NCBI GenBank assembly: GCA_029931535.1
Contig: JAQPZY010001581.1
Coordinates: forward strand, 2,882,001-2,946,000
Length of the DNA: 64,000 bases
Reading direction: 5' to 3'
Source of the DNA: Margaritifera margaritifera
Taxonomy: Eukaryota; Mollusca; Bivalvia; Unionida; Margaritiferidae
Shown here: piece by piece, positions 11,640 to 22,487 of the stretch
How positions within the stretch are numbered: the first letter of the stretch is position 1
How the letters are laid out: every line of letters starts with the position of its first letter
Made by a program: the position numbers and the translations under genes
Notes under the pieces: generated by a model
What the model was told of the DNA's origin: nothing
The model's input: only the letters and a program-made list of their open reading frames with translations
The model's database searches: none

Positions 11640-12335
11640 AGGGGTATTAAAAAGCCCCAGCATCATTGGTCCCTACCGCCCGACCGCGTCTGCGCGCTGT
11701 TGATCGCTCCGTCAGGCAGCGGCAAGACTCAGCTGTTGCTGAACCTTCTGATGCACCGAATGAAGTAGGACCGGCTGAGCGTGGTCCGCCCAAGTGCGGA
11801 CGACCAAGCGTGCTACGACGTACTGCGGCAGAGTAGTGACGCAACCCTCCACGAGAAGATCGCACTGCTGCAGGCAGCTTATAAAAGACAACGAGATAGA
11901 AGAGCCGGTAACGTTCTTTTCTAGCGTCGACGACGCCCCAGGTCCAGACGACCTTGATCGCGACAAGAAGAACGTTATCGTTTACGATGATGTGATGCTG
12001 GAAAGACAAAATAATCAAACAGCCTCTTTAGCTACGGGAGGCACAAAAACGCCTCCGTCCTGTATTTAGCCCAGCGGTACGCGCACATTCCAAGGTGATC
12101 TGCGACAACACCAACATGATCATCCTCTTCTGCGGGACCAACGCCCACGGCCTGCTCAACGTCCATGTCACGTGGTGTGCCGCCAATACGGACTGGCGCG
12201 AATTCCGCCGCTTTTTTTACCGAGGCGACCACAGCGCCACACAGCTTCGCCACCGTGGACCGGCCCAGCAAAATATCGAGCTGGTCTGGACCGCGCGTAA
12301 AGATGTAATTAGAGGAAGCCTGTCTTCGACCATCT
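11640..12335 (+). pseudogene. Packaging ATPase, HerA/FtsK type (Polinton A)
   Basis: The Walker A motif APSGSGKTQLLLNLL is intact near 11705-11750. A Walker B-like VIVYDDVML follows near 11970 in another frame, then the GRHKNAS..YLAQRY segment near 12035-12075 that is characteristic of Polinton ATPases. The tail carries DWREFRRFFYR. In the family this protein drives genome packaging into the capsid. There is an in-frame stop right after HRMK and at least three frame changes, so this copy is dead. It sits head-to-head with the integrase, with about 0.5 kb between them. Confidence 0.8.
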
Positions 12336-12393
12336 TCAGCTCAGCAGTCTGCCATTACTTCCTTGATTTGCCAAAAAAATATAACCAACGAAG

Positions 12394-13030
12394 ATGAACA
12401 GAGACACAGACAAAATACGCCTGCTGATGGAACACATTGCCGTACGCAGCGTGTTGCGCGATAAGCTCGCCGCCAAGCAGTTTGAGCTAGACGGTCTTTG
12501 AGGTCTAAAAAAAGTTTGCACCCGTCATAACGCCCGTTAAAGGCCTCCAAAGAAACCCGCAATGACGTGAAGCGGGCGGTCGAGGAGTGGGGAAAACAAA
12601 AGGTTGAGGCGTTGGAAGACGTACCGCGATGTATAGAGGCGTATATGTGGGCGCGGGATTCCCCTCCCAGGTACGAGTTTCAAATGACAACCACGCCGCA
12701 AATGTTTACCGAAGTGGGTTGCCAGTAGATTATAAATAAATTACCGCTGATGGCCGCGGCCGATGTTCCACCCAACTAGAAACAACTTCTGTTACACGAA
12801 GACGATCAAAGAACATCGATATCAAGGTTCGTCGACTTATGGCCAAAGTATGTTTATCGGGCGTAAAAAAAGGCTACAGATCCTGACTATAACAAGTTTT
12901 CAAAAAGGGTCATCAGTGTAAGGGGAAAACTGGTCCTACCTGCTTAGGGGGCATTTGCCGGGCATACTCATGCAACACAACTGGCGGAGGCAGCAGAGGC
13001 TGGGACGCAACCTAAAACGACTAAGCATGT
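12394..13030 (+). pseudogene. Unassigned Polinton-associated protein, N-terminal part
   Basis: A frame beginning at the ATG 12394 (MNRDTDKIRLLMEH) reads into KLAAKQFELDGL, continues with frame changes, and includes SPPRYEFQMTTTP near 12660. The helical start followed by a proline-containing middle resembles an uncharacterised protein often found between ATPase and penton genes in Polintons. The pattern is from memory of the family and is weak. Several stops break it. Confidence 0.35.
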
Positions 13031-13190
13031 GCCTCAACTTATTGCGAATCTAGTGTCTCAGCCAGCACCGCAGTAGCCAATTCCTCAAGTACCGCATCAA
13101 GTGCCGTAACTTATTACGCGGCCACTGTCGCAGTGGTCAATACCACAGCCATCACTACCTCTGCAGTGGCAAATACCGCAACTTATGCCG
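13030..13190 (+). repeat. Short degenerate PQ-rich coding repeat
   Basis: Repeats of the type CCTCAA...CCGCA(A/G)...ATTCCTCAAGTACCGCA translate to proline-glutamine-rich text (VPQLIANLVSQPAPQ, PIPQVPHQVP). It lies inside or next to the preceding gene and probably encodes a flexible linker. Confidence 0.5.
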
Positions 13191-13199
13191 CAGTCAGAA

Positions 13200-13700
13200 G
13201 AGTAGGATGATACCCTCTTTCGTTGGCTACTAACCAGCCTGAATACACCTAAAGCTAAAGCAACGTGCGGCACAAGATTTTGAAGATACGACGCCAAGTA
13301 TATACATTGGTTCTTAAACCGGTTGAAGTGCAACCAGGACATATATGATCGGTCTTGGGTAAACATGTATGATCTTACAATAGCGGATATCAAACGCGAA
13401 ATCAGGCTGAAGCAAGGTAAGAAACAATTAGGAAAGGCCTATCTGGGGCTGCGGAGTGCGGCCATTTGCCTCGACGACGCGGAAGAACTTGCCAGCCGCA
13501 TAGAAACGCTCATTGGGGCCTACCGACCCTGTAACAGTCCATCGAGCTAATCAACAACTAGGCCGGTGCCATTTGTCGCCAGCTGTTCCAAGCCAACGCC
13601 ATTGATAGGCCCACGTACCGGTCGTTAATTATAGAGATTTTTGATGATGTTTATGACTTGCCCTTAGGCGGCAAGATGGAGGCACTTGCGCGCGCCATCC
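13200..13700 (+). pseudogene. Unassigned helical ORF before penton (Polinton A)
   Basis: Frames around 13323-13550 (IADIKREIRLKQGKKQL, LDDAEELASRIETLIG) and 13555-13705 (RPTYRSLIIEIFDDV, GGKMEALARA) read as helical, charged protein. They may be the C-terminal half of the gene starting at 12394. No family name can be given. Confidence 0.4.
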
Positions 13701-13715
13701 AGTCTTGACGAACAT

Positions 13716-14400
13716 ATGTCGGCCCAGTTGAATATCATCCAGAAGCAGGCCACTCCACGCACCACCCAGATGGTTTCAGCAAGCTCGAAGCAGCCGGCGT
13801 TCGACGTGGTCTTTCCAGCGCCGCTCGAGGTCCTTCACAGTGGCGACCTAGAAATCGCTCTTGTGTCGCTGCCGGTCTACATCAGCTGGTCCAACGGTCC
13901 TCCAGATCAACAACTGCTCGTGTTTTCCTCTGACGTTGGCGTGACATGGAAGGTCGTCCGACTACCGTCAGGCGCCTGACAGATAACTGCTCTGAGGGCC
14001 GACGGCACCAAGGTAAGAATCCGCGCCAACGATCCGACTCTTTCCGCATCCATAGCGGTCGCGTCAGCGGTCTACCGCGTGGAGGTTGCGCTTTCGAGTT
14101 TGTAGACGCTACTGGGGTGGCGCTGGGAGGTTGTCCCCACGGACTTTGGTATAAGCTACCACATCGCGCCAGGGATCGTTAAAATTACGTCCACCATTCC
14201 AGTGTATCTCAACTGAGACGCCGTGAGCGGTTCCTATGTGTACTCCAAGACCAACAAGCGGGCAAGCCCAGGATACGTGCTCTACAGTTTCACCCCTGAC
14301 GCGAGTCAGGGTGAACTCCTGACTTTCGCGCCGCCGCTGTCCGTTTATATATCTGCCCTGCCAAACCTCCGCATCCCCAGCCATGCGCTTCACGCTGACT
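13716..14400 (+). pseudogene. Penton/minor capsid protein (Polinton A)
   Basis: From the ATG at 13716 the frame reads PAFDVVFPAPLEVL...GDLEIALVSLPVYISW. This matches the beginning of Polinton penton proteins, where an aliphatic P.PL..L..G.WEVAL..I/L pattern opens a single jelly roll. The equivalent segment in Polinton D is HWEVALVEI. Downstream, stop and frame changes follow at about 13980. Family role: pentameric vertex of the predicted icosahedral capsid. Confidence 0.65.
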
Positions 14401-14574
14401 GACCAGGACAGTGATCTGATGAACCGCTGAGGCGACCATCAGCCTCTACATCTGCGACCGCACCGCTCTTGGTTAATGTATTAGAAGTGATTGTGCAGGT
14501 ACATTAGTCATGAACGTACAAGGGCGCGCGATCCGGGTACGGGTGATGGGCTCCCGACAACCGACATACAGAGT

Positions 14575-14830
14575 GCATATTGTGATGGCTCGACATCTTC
14601 TTATCCATCATCAGCGTAGCCCCCAAAGTAGCGACGGCGCTAGCCAACGTCTTGAGTGCCATCAACACTGCCGCTCTCAAAAAAAGGCTGTGCAAAAAAT
14701 GACTGCGGCCATACTTGAGAGCCTCAGTCGGCTGAAGCAACCGGCAACTAAGAACATGCCGCCTGACTTGAAGGACGTAGTCAACAAAAGGTCACAGACC
14801 GAGAGGCTGAGGGGGCGCTCGACGTCATTA
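14575..14830 (+). pseudogene. pVI-like minor capsid protein (Polinton A)
   Basis: One frame reads VAPKVATALANVLSAINTAALKK, an amphipathic helix-type segment. It recalls the family of small proteins lying between penton and major capsid genes in Polintons and compared to adenovirus protein VI, which is membrane-active. Position between penton and MCP supports this. The frame is broken upstream and downstream. Confidence 0.5.
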
Positions 14831-14844
14831 TCGCTAACTTAGCC

Positions 14845-15225
14845 ATGGACTCGGTACTCTGCCGCTCTCCTAATAGGGTTGACCCAGGGGCAGCAAATGC
14901 AATGGCTTCCTTTCAGGACGTGCGGAACCCCGCCTCTCGACATGGGGACGCCCGTGTTTTACTACTGCAATACTACTCGTATAAGGCCCGCGATCCCATC
15001 CAAAAGGGTTCAGTGGACCTGCTGGTCCAGGACACCTCCGGATACTTCCTCCCAGCTGAAGCTTTCCTCGATGTCGTATGTCGGATCTCAAAGGCGGCGG
15101 ACGACAGCGATTACGCCGCGGAAGACAAGATTGAGCTCGTCAACAATATGGTTATGGCGCTGTTTGATAGCGCTCGCTACCTCATTTAACAATCACCAGG
15201 TGGAGGCCTGCCTTGATCAGGACGG
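14845..15225 (+). pseudogene. Major capsid protein, N-terminal fragment (Polinton A)
   Basis: Segments SVDLLVQDTSGYF, IELVNNMVMALFDSA and the continuation NNHQVEACLDQDG follow the layout of the N-terminal jelly roll of Polinton MCPs, in which V.PVNN..HSLF is followed by a short strand with an asparagine pair. The open frame stops at 15189 and continues in a shifted frame to about 15225. There the Mutator-like transposase begins on the other strand, so about three quarters of the gene is lost. Confidence 0.55.
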
Positions 15226-16407
15226 CATCGTCACAACCAGTGTCAAAATTGAGCTTGTCCCAAATGAACTGGGTCGGATTGTCGCTGCAATTTTCACATG
15301 GGATCAAGAGCTCGGAAGGCATAGTCTATTTCTTGAGCTGATATTGCATCTCCATCTGTGGTGGCATATTTTATAAGTGCATCTTGTAGAGCAAGCTGAC
15401 TACCAATTTCCTTTGCCATATCATACTCTGACAGCAGGGCAAAGGGTGATAAGTTTACTGCACTCTCTGGATGTACCACCTGGGCATTACACATCCATTC
15501 CTTGTCCCTTCAGCCAAGCTCCAGTCCGGCAAAGTTTATTCTGGAAGCAAGCACTTACGATAAACTTCTCGTCAGTCATAGTTTCACATGCAATGCCAAT
15601 AGCTTGTGCAGCATTCTGACCGCGATTTTTGCTACTTACTATACTCTGTCATCCATTGCAATGTTTATAGTATCGGGTTCATTTCCACGCTTCACATTAA
15701 TATCTTTCAATAATTCGACATTTTCAGCCATATCCCTTTTATTTAAATCTGACACATTCTTGGCCACAATATTAGATGTCCTTTGCATGCTGCTTCTGTC
15801 TGGGAGTGGCATATCCATGTTAGTTATAATAAGTCATGCTTTTGTATTACCTATAGGCGTGTCCTGAAAGTCAACTGCAAGTCCAATATTTTCTGCGGCA
15901 GGGTTTGGTCCTGGCATGCTTGTTTTTACGTCCTTATACAGCTTTCATTCATGTGCTTGAAAATCACACTTTACACACTTTAGTTTTATTTTCCAGCAGA
16001 CTCCCCATTTCGTCTCCTTTGCAATCTGCATTTTGTGGTCGTTGCAATTGGATGATACTTGGTGACGATACTCTAGAGATGTATTCCATGCATCTGCCAT
16101 TTGTTCATTATCTACTAGTCTCATTCCTCCAAAGTTCTGACATTCTGTTGTCCTTGGTACCTGGAACAGGCCGCAGTAGTTGAAGTGGCTTGGATGCACC
16201 CTCACGATCTTGTGTTGATACAGAGGCTTCATTAGTACTTGACTTGACTACTAGGGAAAATTCAGCTCCACTCATTCTGGCAACAGTCCTGGGCTGTGGT
16301 GAAATAGAGGCAGTGGGTGAGTCTTCACTGCACAGAGTAATGAGCTTATTCCAAGTAGAATTTCCTCACTTGAACCGTGTTTTTCTTCTCTTATGGTTAC
16401 CTTTCAT
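15225..16407 (-). pseudogene. Mutator-like transposase relic (MULE domain protein)
   Basis: The minus strand from the ATG at 16407 begins MKGNHKRRKTRFK, then TVARMSGAEFSLVV and GGMRLVDNEQMADAWNTSLEYR. HKMQIAKETKWGVCW..KLKCVKCDF, a GIAC-type segment, KYATTDGDA and ALDPM come next, and the text ends near LGQAQF at about 15240. This is the order of landmarks in the large 'Mutator-like transposase domain' proteins abundant in molluscs and cnidarians. The CxxC pair is intact and the KYATTDGDA signature is intact. Many stops and frame changes make it a pseudogene. Its 3' end abuts the truncated capsid gene of Polinton A. Confidence 0.75.
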
Positions 16408-16409
16408 CG

Positions 16410-17073
16410 TTGCATTCAGTACTACAATTTGCATTAATCTGATAAACTTTGGTGCAGCTCCCATATTTATATGTAATTTTGGTTTACTGACACCTAGCAA
16501 CTACTACATGGCAAGTATGATTATTTGCTTATTGCGATGTCCAATACCTGATAACTTAGATGTATTGTGTATTCTCTGGCATTCTTCAAGGAGCTTTCAC
16601 CCCACCCCCACCCCCACCCCCACTGCCACTAGATTTAATACCCTATCTAACATGTGCATGAGTGACCAGTTGTTGTGCTCAGCTGATACTTGCCAACTTT
16701 GCTATCTAAAATTTAGCAGTTTCTGACGTTTAATTTTTTAGTACCATATTTTAAAAAAAAATACATTCACTGTCATGAGCACTTTTGAATCACATTTTCT
16801 GATTCAGATTATTTCAAATTTCAAATTAAATTTTACTGCATGAAAAAATTTTAATAAATAAAAAAGCTATTACAAATTTAATTTCTTACTTGTAGGCACA
16901 TCAAGCCTCAAAATGTCACCTTTCCGAACAGCAACAGTACATAATTTCAAATGGCTACAAACTTGTTAGTAGTGTATGAAACTTGATAATATTTACTGAG
17001 TAAGTTTAAAATATGCCTTTCTTGAAGATACAGTAGTTTTACTGGGATTTGCTGCATGAGGTCAAAAATGAGG
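16410..17073. other. AT-rich spacer, no gene
   Basis: Contains a short (CACCCC)n run near 16600-16622 and homopolymer A stretches. No terminal inverted repeat for the Mutator-like element could be found by eye. Confidence 0.5.
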
Positions 17074-17523
17074 GGCTTCAGACCACAATTACTCCCCCCC
17101 CCCCTTTGAGGTTGAATAAAACTATCAGGAAGATATTCAGGAGAAATAGTGCCTTGTTTGCATGGTGTTTGCCACTGACTTATGTGGTAAAGTTACTTAT
17201 TTTAATAGTTATTAAAGGGTAGATTTGAAACGTTATAAAATTGTATAGAAAGCTTCATTTACTTTTTGTTTAATGAAAACAGTTGGATGTAAAATGCCCC
17301 TGATTTCTGGGTCATGCAGACGCTTTATGGTTACTTCTTCTACGTCAATTAGTAATACACAAAAACGAGCAGGTCAACCTGTGATGAAACTTTGCAGGAT
17401 TTATTGAACTAAGATGGGTTAATATATAGCAAGAAGCGATGGAGGTCTATCAGTTATGGTAAAGTGGCATACTGTTGAATGCTTACACATACAATAGAAG
17501 AAAAGTAATTGTGGTCTGAGGCC
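17074..17523. mobile_element. 450-bp MITE with 20-bp inverted ends
   Basis: GGCTTCAGACCACAATTACT at 17074-17093 is the inverse of 17504-17523 with a single mismatch. The interior is AT-rich and non-coding. Its right end directly abuts the surviving 3' part of the 5' LTR of the neighbouring Ty3 element, so it either inserted into the LTR or marks a deletion junction. Confidence 0.75.
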
Positions 17524-17653
17524 TTTTAAGCGATTTGCTACTCTTCACTTAGAAAAAGACAATAGGAAGAACATGTGTTTGGAGCTGAGTGATTAAACAT
17601 ATTGAGCACAAGTTCTGTCTTTTTTGTTGAATTTGTCTCAGTAAGACCATACA
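17524..17653 (+). repeat. Remnant of 5' LTR (3' 130 bp)
   Basis: It aligns with 20757-20886: GATTTGCTACTCTTC, GAACATGTG, GGAGCTGAGTGATT, ATTGAGCA and CTCTGTCTT appear in both in the same order. It ends in CA immediately before the primer-binding site. The upstream part is missing, replaced by the MITE. Confidence 0.8.
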
Positions 17654-17666
17654 TGGTGTCAGAAGT

Positions 17667-18445
17667 ATGGCAATTGCGCCTTCATCGTCGATTCCTTTTC
17701 CGCAGAAATTGAAGCTTCGGGATAATCTGTCTGCGAACTGGTACAAATTCAAGACAGTTTGGTCGAACTACGAACTAGCTACGGGACTGGCAGAAAATGT
17801 GCTAACACTGGTAATAGCGACGCTTCCTACGTGCTTAGGACCAGATGGGATAGAACTGTTTGATACATTCACATTTGATAATGCTGAAGATAAAGAGAAA
17901 CCTGACAAGGTATTAGACAAATTTAAAAGTATTGTATAGGAGAACGAACAAAACTAATGAACGATACAATTTCAATTGTCGAAATCAGGAAGCCGGCGAG
18001 AGTACTGATGCATGCGTCTCAGCGCTAAGGTCACTAGAGAAAAACATGTAATATGGTGAGTTCGAGGACAGTCTGTTGAGAGATAGAATGGTCATTGGCA
18101 TCAGAGACAACACGCAGCACCAGGAGAAAACTGTTCAAGACAAGAAGTTAACTTTGCTTACTTGCACAGATATCTGTCGAGCAAACGAAAAAATGCAAGA
18201 ACATATAAAAGCTATGAATCAGGAAGAGGTGTCAGCAGTAGCTCAAAGGAAGAGTGAACACTTAAAAAAACAAAGCCAACTGCAGAGAGAGTATGAGGAC
18301 TGTGGGGAAAAAAACATGAAGCGAAGAAGGAGCATTGCCCGGCTGTTGGCAAAATCTGTGCAGAGTGTGGGCAAAGAACCTATTTGCAGGAAAGTGCAAG
18401 CAGAAAGCTCCAAGGAGGAAAGCACACAAAAAGAAATATAAACAG
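17667..18445 (+). pseudogene. gag: gag of the Ty3/gypsy element
   Basis: From the ATG at 17667 the frame reads MAIAPSSSIPFPQKL...NWYKFKTVWSNYELATGL, the usual opening of invertebrate gypsy gag, followed by PDGIELFDTFTF. A stop at 17937 breaks it. Further gag text (RDRMVIGIRD, LLTCTDICRANE) continues to 18240. A cysteine-histidine nucleic-acid-binding segment can be seen in a shifted frame near 18290-18410, with the second knuckle preserved as C-x2-C-x4-H-type spacing. Gag forms the retroelement particle. Confidence 0.75.
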
Positions 18446-18459
18446 AAAGAAGGGGTAAA

Positions 18460-20260
18460 GTTATAGATGATGATTCAAGTTTTGACAGTGATAGTGATGA
18501 ATTTGTTTTGACAGTCGAAGAAGTGAATGGGACAGAAACATACCCAATGAAATTGTTTGCTAAAAAGACTTTATGTGAGAATCAGATCAATTTCCAGTTA
18601 GATTGTGACTTAAAAGTTAATATAATCTCTTAAACAGATTATAAGACAGTATGCCATGATGACAAACTGAAGCAGCTGGAAAAGAACCATGTGACACTTG
18701 TTATGTATAATAATTGTGAAAAGTGAGCCTTGGGTAAAAGAAAATTACACATTACAAATCCAAAGAACAAGAAAGTGCACTTTAGAATTTGTCATTGTTC
18801 AAGGGAAGGCAAGACCCCTATTTGGAGCCCAAGCAGTGCAGAAAATGAAACTGATTAATGTAAAAAGCACCATATCATGGCTGCAGAGACAATACAAAAC
18901 CTCATACATGAATATGAAGACATATTCAATTAGGAAGTGCTCTTGGAAGGAAAATTCCACCTTAAACTGACGGAACAAGCCAAACCAGTCATACTGCCAG
19001 TACGGAAAACTCCATTAGCTGTTGAGCCAAAGTTGAGGGCAGAAATTCAATGATTGGTTAAACTTGGAATATTGACACCAGAGAAAGAACCAACAGATTG
19101 GATTATTAGCGTGGTAGTGGTTATGAAGAACAGCAAGAAAATAAGGCTGTGCATTAACCCACAATTTTTAAATAAAGTTCTGGAAAGAAACCATTACCCG
19201 ATTCCAACAATAGAAGATGTTCTGCCAGAATTTATCAGAGCTGTTACTGTTGTAGATGCAAAAAAATGGGTTTTGGCATGTAAAGTTATATAAGGAATCT
19301 AACAAACTCCCCACGTTTGGAACGCCATGGGGGACAATACAAATGGATGAGAGTGCCATTTGGTATAGCACCAGCGCCGGAAGAATTTCAGAGGAGAATT
19401 GATGAAGCTTCAGAAAGGATGCCAGGTTTGAAAGCGATTCATGATGATATATTTAAGTTTTGAGAAGTGGTGAAGATGATGTCAAGGCCACAGAGGATCA
19501 TGACAGAAAGCTTAGATAACATTTTGAGAGATGTCGCAAAAAGAATGTTAACTTGAAGAAAGATACGATGATAGTGAGGCAGAAGGAAGTCACAATCATG
19601 GGACATGTGATTTCTGCAGAAGGGTTGAAAGTTGACAGTGCTAAGGTACAGGCGATCAGAGATATGCCCACACCAACAGATAAGCAGGCAGTTCAGCACC
19701 TGTTAAGTATGGTGAGCTATGTGCAGATGTTTGCTTCGAGGCAATCAGAAGTGACAGAACCATTGAGACATTTGATCACGAAGGACACTGCGTTTAATTG
19801 GAATCAAATTCATGACAAATGCCTGCAAGAAATTAAAGAGATATTGACATCAGCACCAGTGATAAAGTACTTTGACCATGAGAAAGACACTATTCTTTAA
19901 TGCGATCTCACAGGAACTGAGGTAAATTATGCAAAAATCGAGAAATAGCTACTAGCGATAGTCTTTGGAATAGACAGGTTTGATACCTACGTCTACGGGA
20001 GACGAGTACCCGTAGTCATGGAAAGTGACCACAAACCACTTGAAATTATCTGCAAGAAAACTTTAGTTAGCACACCAATGCGGCTGCAAAGAATGCTCTT
20101 AAAGATGCATACATTTGAATTTAGTGTTGTCTACAAGCAATGTACCCAGAAATTCATGTGTCACAAGAAACTGAAAGCAATAATAGTAGTGCAAAGATTA
20201 CGTCTTGGAGCAAGACTGGAAGACACTTACCAGAACCAAAGCTGAATGGACAGCAACCAT
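18460..20260 (+). pseudogene. pol: pol of the Ty3/gypsy element (protease, RT, RNase H)
   Basis: A protease-like FQLDC...VNIIS at about 18590-18630 has lost the D-S/T-G active-site triplet. The reverse transcriptase runs from about 18960 to 19470, with KLGILTPEKEPTDWI, KIRLCINPQFLN, NHYPIPTIEDVL, VVDAK and PFGIAPAPEEFQRR; the YxDD box reads IHDDI. The connection and RNase H region has VTIMGHVISAEGLKVD, PTPTDKQAVQHLL, LITKDTAFNW, APVIKYFD and MESDHKPLE. No integrase HHCC or DDE text follows. The frame is broken by several stops and at least three shifts. Confidence 0.85.
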
Positions 20261-20312
20261 TGGATAATAATGGTGGATCTCCAGACAACTATCAGACATC
20301 TAGAGGGAGACG

Positions 20313-20886
20313 TGTAAAAAAATACCTAGGTATTTGAAAGACTATACCACCTAAAATGTGCATGTATGTTCATTCCTAGGACAGTGATCCAGAATTAAAT
20401 TATAGTTAAAGTTGATTTAGGACAGACAGAACTTTCAAATTATTCATGTGCAGTGAATCATTTTGCTTGTTATACCTAGCCAAGTTAACTGTTCCTATTT
20501 TAAAGGATAATTTCATTATTTCGTTATTGATTCTCGACGTATAAGGCTGAAACTTCTAGTCTGATTTTATTGGTAGTGATTTTAGGACTCTTATAAGAAC
20601 AGTGCTCAAAGTATGACAAAAGACTTATATTTTAACCTTATGTGTGCGCAACTTCAATGGAGAAACGCTATTTAAGAGAGGAGATGAACGAAACGCATAT
20701 GTACATGTATTAGTCCAATTCACAGTAGGGTTGTACGAGTTATCTCCCTTGTGTTGTTCTAAGGGATTTGGTACTCTTCTGTAAGAAGAAGATAATAGGT
20801 AGAACATGTGATAGGAGCTGAGTGATTCAAAGTATTGAGCATAAGCTCTGTCTTCTTTATTGAATTTGCCCCAGTAAAACGATACA
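20313..20886 (+). repeat. 3' LTR, 574 bp
   Basis: It starts with TGT directly after the polypurine run and ends in CA at 20886. Only its last 130 bp can be compared with the truncated 5' LTR. A TATA box is not obvious. Confidence 0.65.
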
Positions 20887-20994
<108 letters not shown>

Positions 20995-21239
20995 GCTGTA
21001 TACTGTACTTCACAGGCTTGTATTTAGTAGGTTGGAATGGGTTTGTTTCGGCCTTCTGGAGAGATTAGCTTAGTTGATGACTGTGTTATCTCTTAAAATA
21101 AGGATGATTATCACTCTGCCTTTTTAAACAGAAGGGTGAGATTATACTGTAATACTCATCTGTACATTGTCCCTCCATTTGTATGTCTCTCCATTTGTAA
21201 TTTAATGCATGGCCTTCTACACCACTGACATGCTTTCAA

Positions 21240-22345
21240 AACAAGTGGGATAACTCTGCTGTATAATATCGTGTTTGGTTCTCCTGAGGAATCTTACATT
21301 GTTCTTTACCTGCTTCAAGGCACTGTACTGTGTAATGTGTATGCTAGTTCACTCAAAGAATCTTACACTGTTATATACCTGCTCTAAGGCATTGTACTAT
21401 TATATACCTGCTCTAAGGCATTGTACTGTATTACAGTATTTGTGCTATAATAAGACCATGGATCCAGACTAATACATTTCTCAAAATGTAAGAGGGGGTC
21501 TTATCATCAGAAAAATATAATCTTTAAATTTATAGCTGCCAAAATGTTGTAAAGAAAGAGTGTGTGCTTTTCATCAAGCATTGGCATTTGTTTTTATAAA
21601 TACGGGTATATGTTTTTGTGATTTCCTTTAGGACATTGGATCCTTACATTGATCTGGAATCTTACACTGTTCTGTGCCTGCTTCTTCTTATGAAATCTTG
21701 CCTCGCACTATATATGTAGTTCTCTGAGTGAATCTTGCTTAACACTTGTATGTTGGTTGGTTCCCCTAAGGAGCGCAGTGACTTTACTATTCTCTATCCC
21801 CTCTGAGTTATTGAGCTGTACTCTAATGTATTTTCCCCCTAAAAGGTCTTTGTATTACATAACTGTTTTGAAGTTATTGCACAGTATTTTTTGGTTGTTG
21901 CTTACAATAAGAAATCTTAATTTTGAGATATAGGGGTCTCAGGTCTACCTTTAAAGCACTGTACTGTGTAACCATTATATGATTGCTATAGGATTACCCA
22001 ATTGAATCTTACACTCTGCTATACCTGATGTAAGACATTGTACTGTATTACATGATTATTGGTTCCCTTACAGAATTTGGCACTGATATCTACTTGCATT
22101 AAAGGCATTATACTCTAAGGTATGGTTGTTGGTTCCCCTTAAGATATTTACACTGTAATAAATCTGTTTGATAGCATTAAACTCTATGATATCATTGTTG
22201 GTTCTTCTAAGGAATCTTACACTATTATATATCTATATTAATGAATTGTTCTGTGTTATATGTTTCTTTCTTCCACTAATAGTGTTATATTCGTTGTTGG
22301 TTCCCGTATGGGAATCTTGCACTGTAATCCGTTATGTATCGACAA
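21240..22345. repeat. Degenerate ~75-bp minisatellite
   Basis: The unit contains GTTGGTTCCCCTAAGGAATC, TTACACTGTTATATACCTG and CTAAGGCATTGTACTGT. It recurs roughly 14 times with heavy divergence. Clear copies start near 21270, 21345, 21650, 21990, 22070, 22130 and 22200. No gene is present. Confidence 0.75.
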
Positions 22346-22487
22346 ACTTTGAAAATGCCATGGTTGTCGCTGGACAACCTTCTTTGAAAAACTGCCCACA
22401 AAATCTCTGTAATGCGTCCCCGCAGCTCCAAAGGTAAACTATGAATCATCTCCTCTCCAAAAGTATCCATGAAGATAATAATCTGGA
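22285..22487 (-). pseudogene. F-box-like short ORF (Polinton C)
   Basis: The frame MDTFGEEMIHSLPLELRGRITEI begins inside the last codons of the BIR frame on the minus strand and is open further than its counterpart in D. LPLELRxRI resembles the start of an F-box helix. That is a weak motif and the function is unknown. The same overlap exists at 44529 in Polinton D. Confidence 0.4.

Larger units (their letters stand above)
7070..15225. mobile_element. Polinton A: GC-rich, decayed Polinton/Maverick element, right part lost
   Basis: Gene content identifies it: family B polymerase, retroviral-type integrase, HerA/FtsK-type packaging ATPase, penton, pVI-like protein and the N-terminal part of the major capsid protein. 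All are plus strand except the integrase. Base composition rises sharply to GC-rich from about 7.1 kb and falls back at about 15.2 kb, where a Mutator-like transposase of opposite strand begins. The left limit near 7070 (AGTAGTAGTAAAAGG) is a guess from the composition change. No right inverted repeat is present. The protease gene is not seen. Every identifiable gene has frameshifts, stops or deletions. Confidence 0.85.
17524..20886 (+). mobile_element. Ty3/gypsy LTR retrotransposon, defective
   Basis: A truncated 5' LTR (17524-17653, ending CATACA) is followed directly by TGGTGTCAGAAGT, a typical Ty3/gypsy primer-binding sequence. Then come gag, zinc-knuckle remnants, reverse transcriptase and RNase H, a polypurine run (AGAGGGAGA at 20302-20310) and a 3' LTR (20313-20886). 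The integrase domain is absent between RNase H and the polypurine tract. All coding parts carry stops and frameshifts. The two LTR ends have diverged visibly, which argues for an old insertion. Confidence 0.85.

Noticed and set aside
14109..14393. Minus-strand frame in Polinton A penton region
   Set aside because: No motifs, antisense to penton text, and GC-rich composition explains its length.
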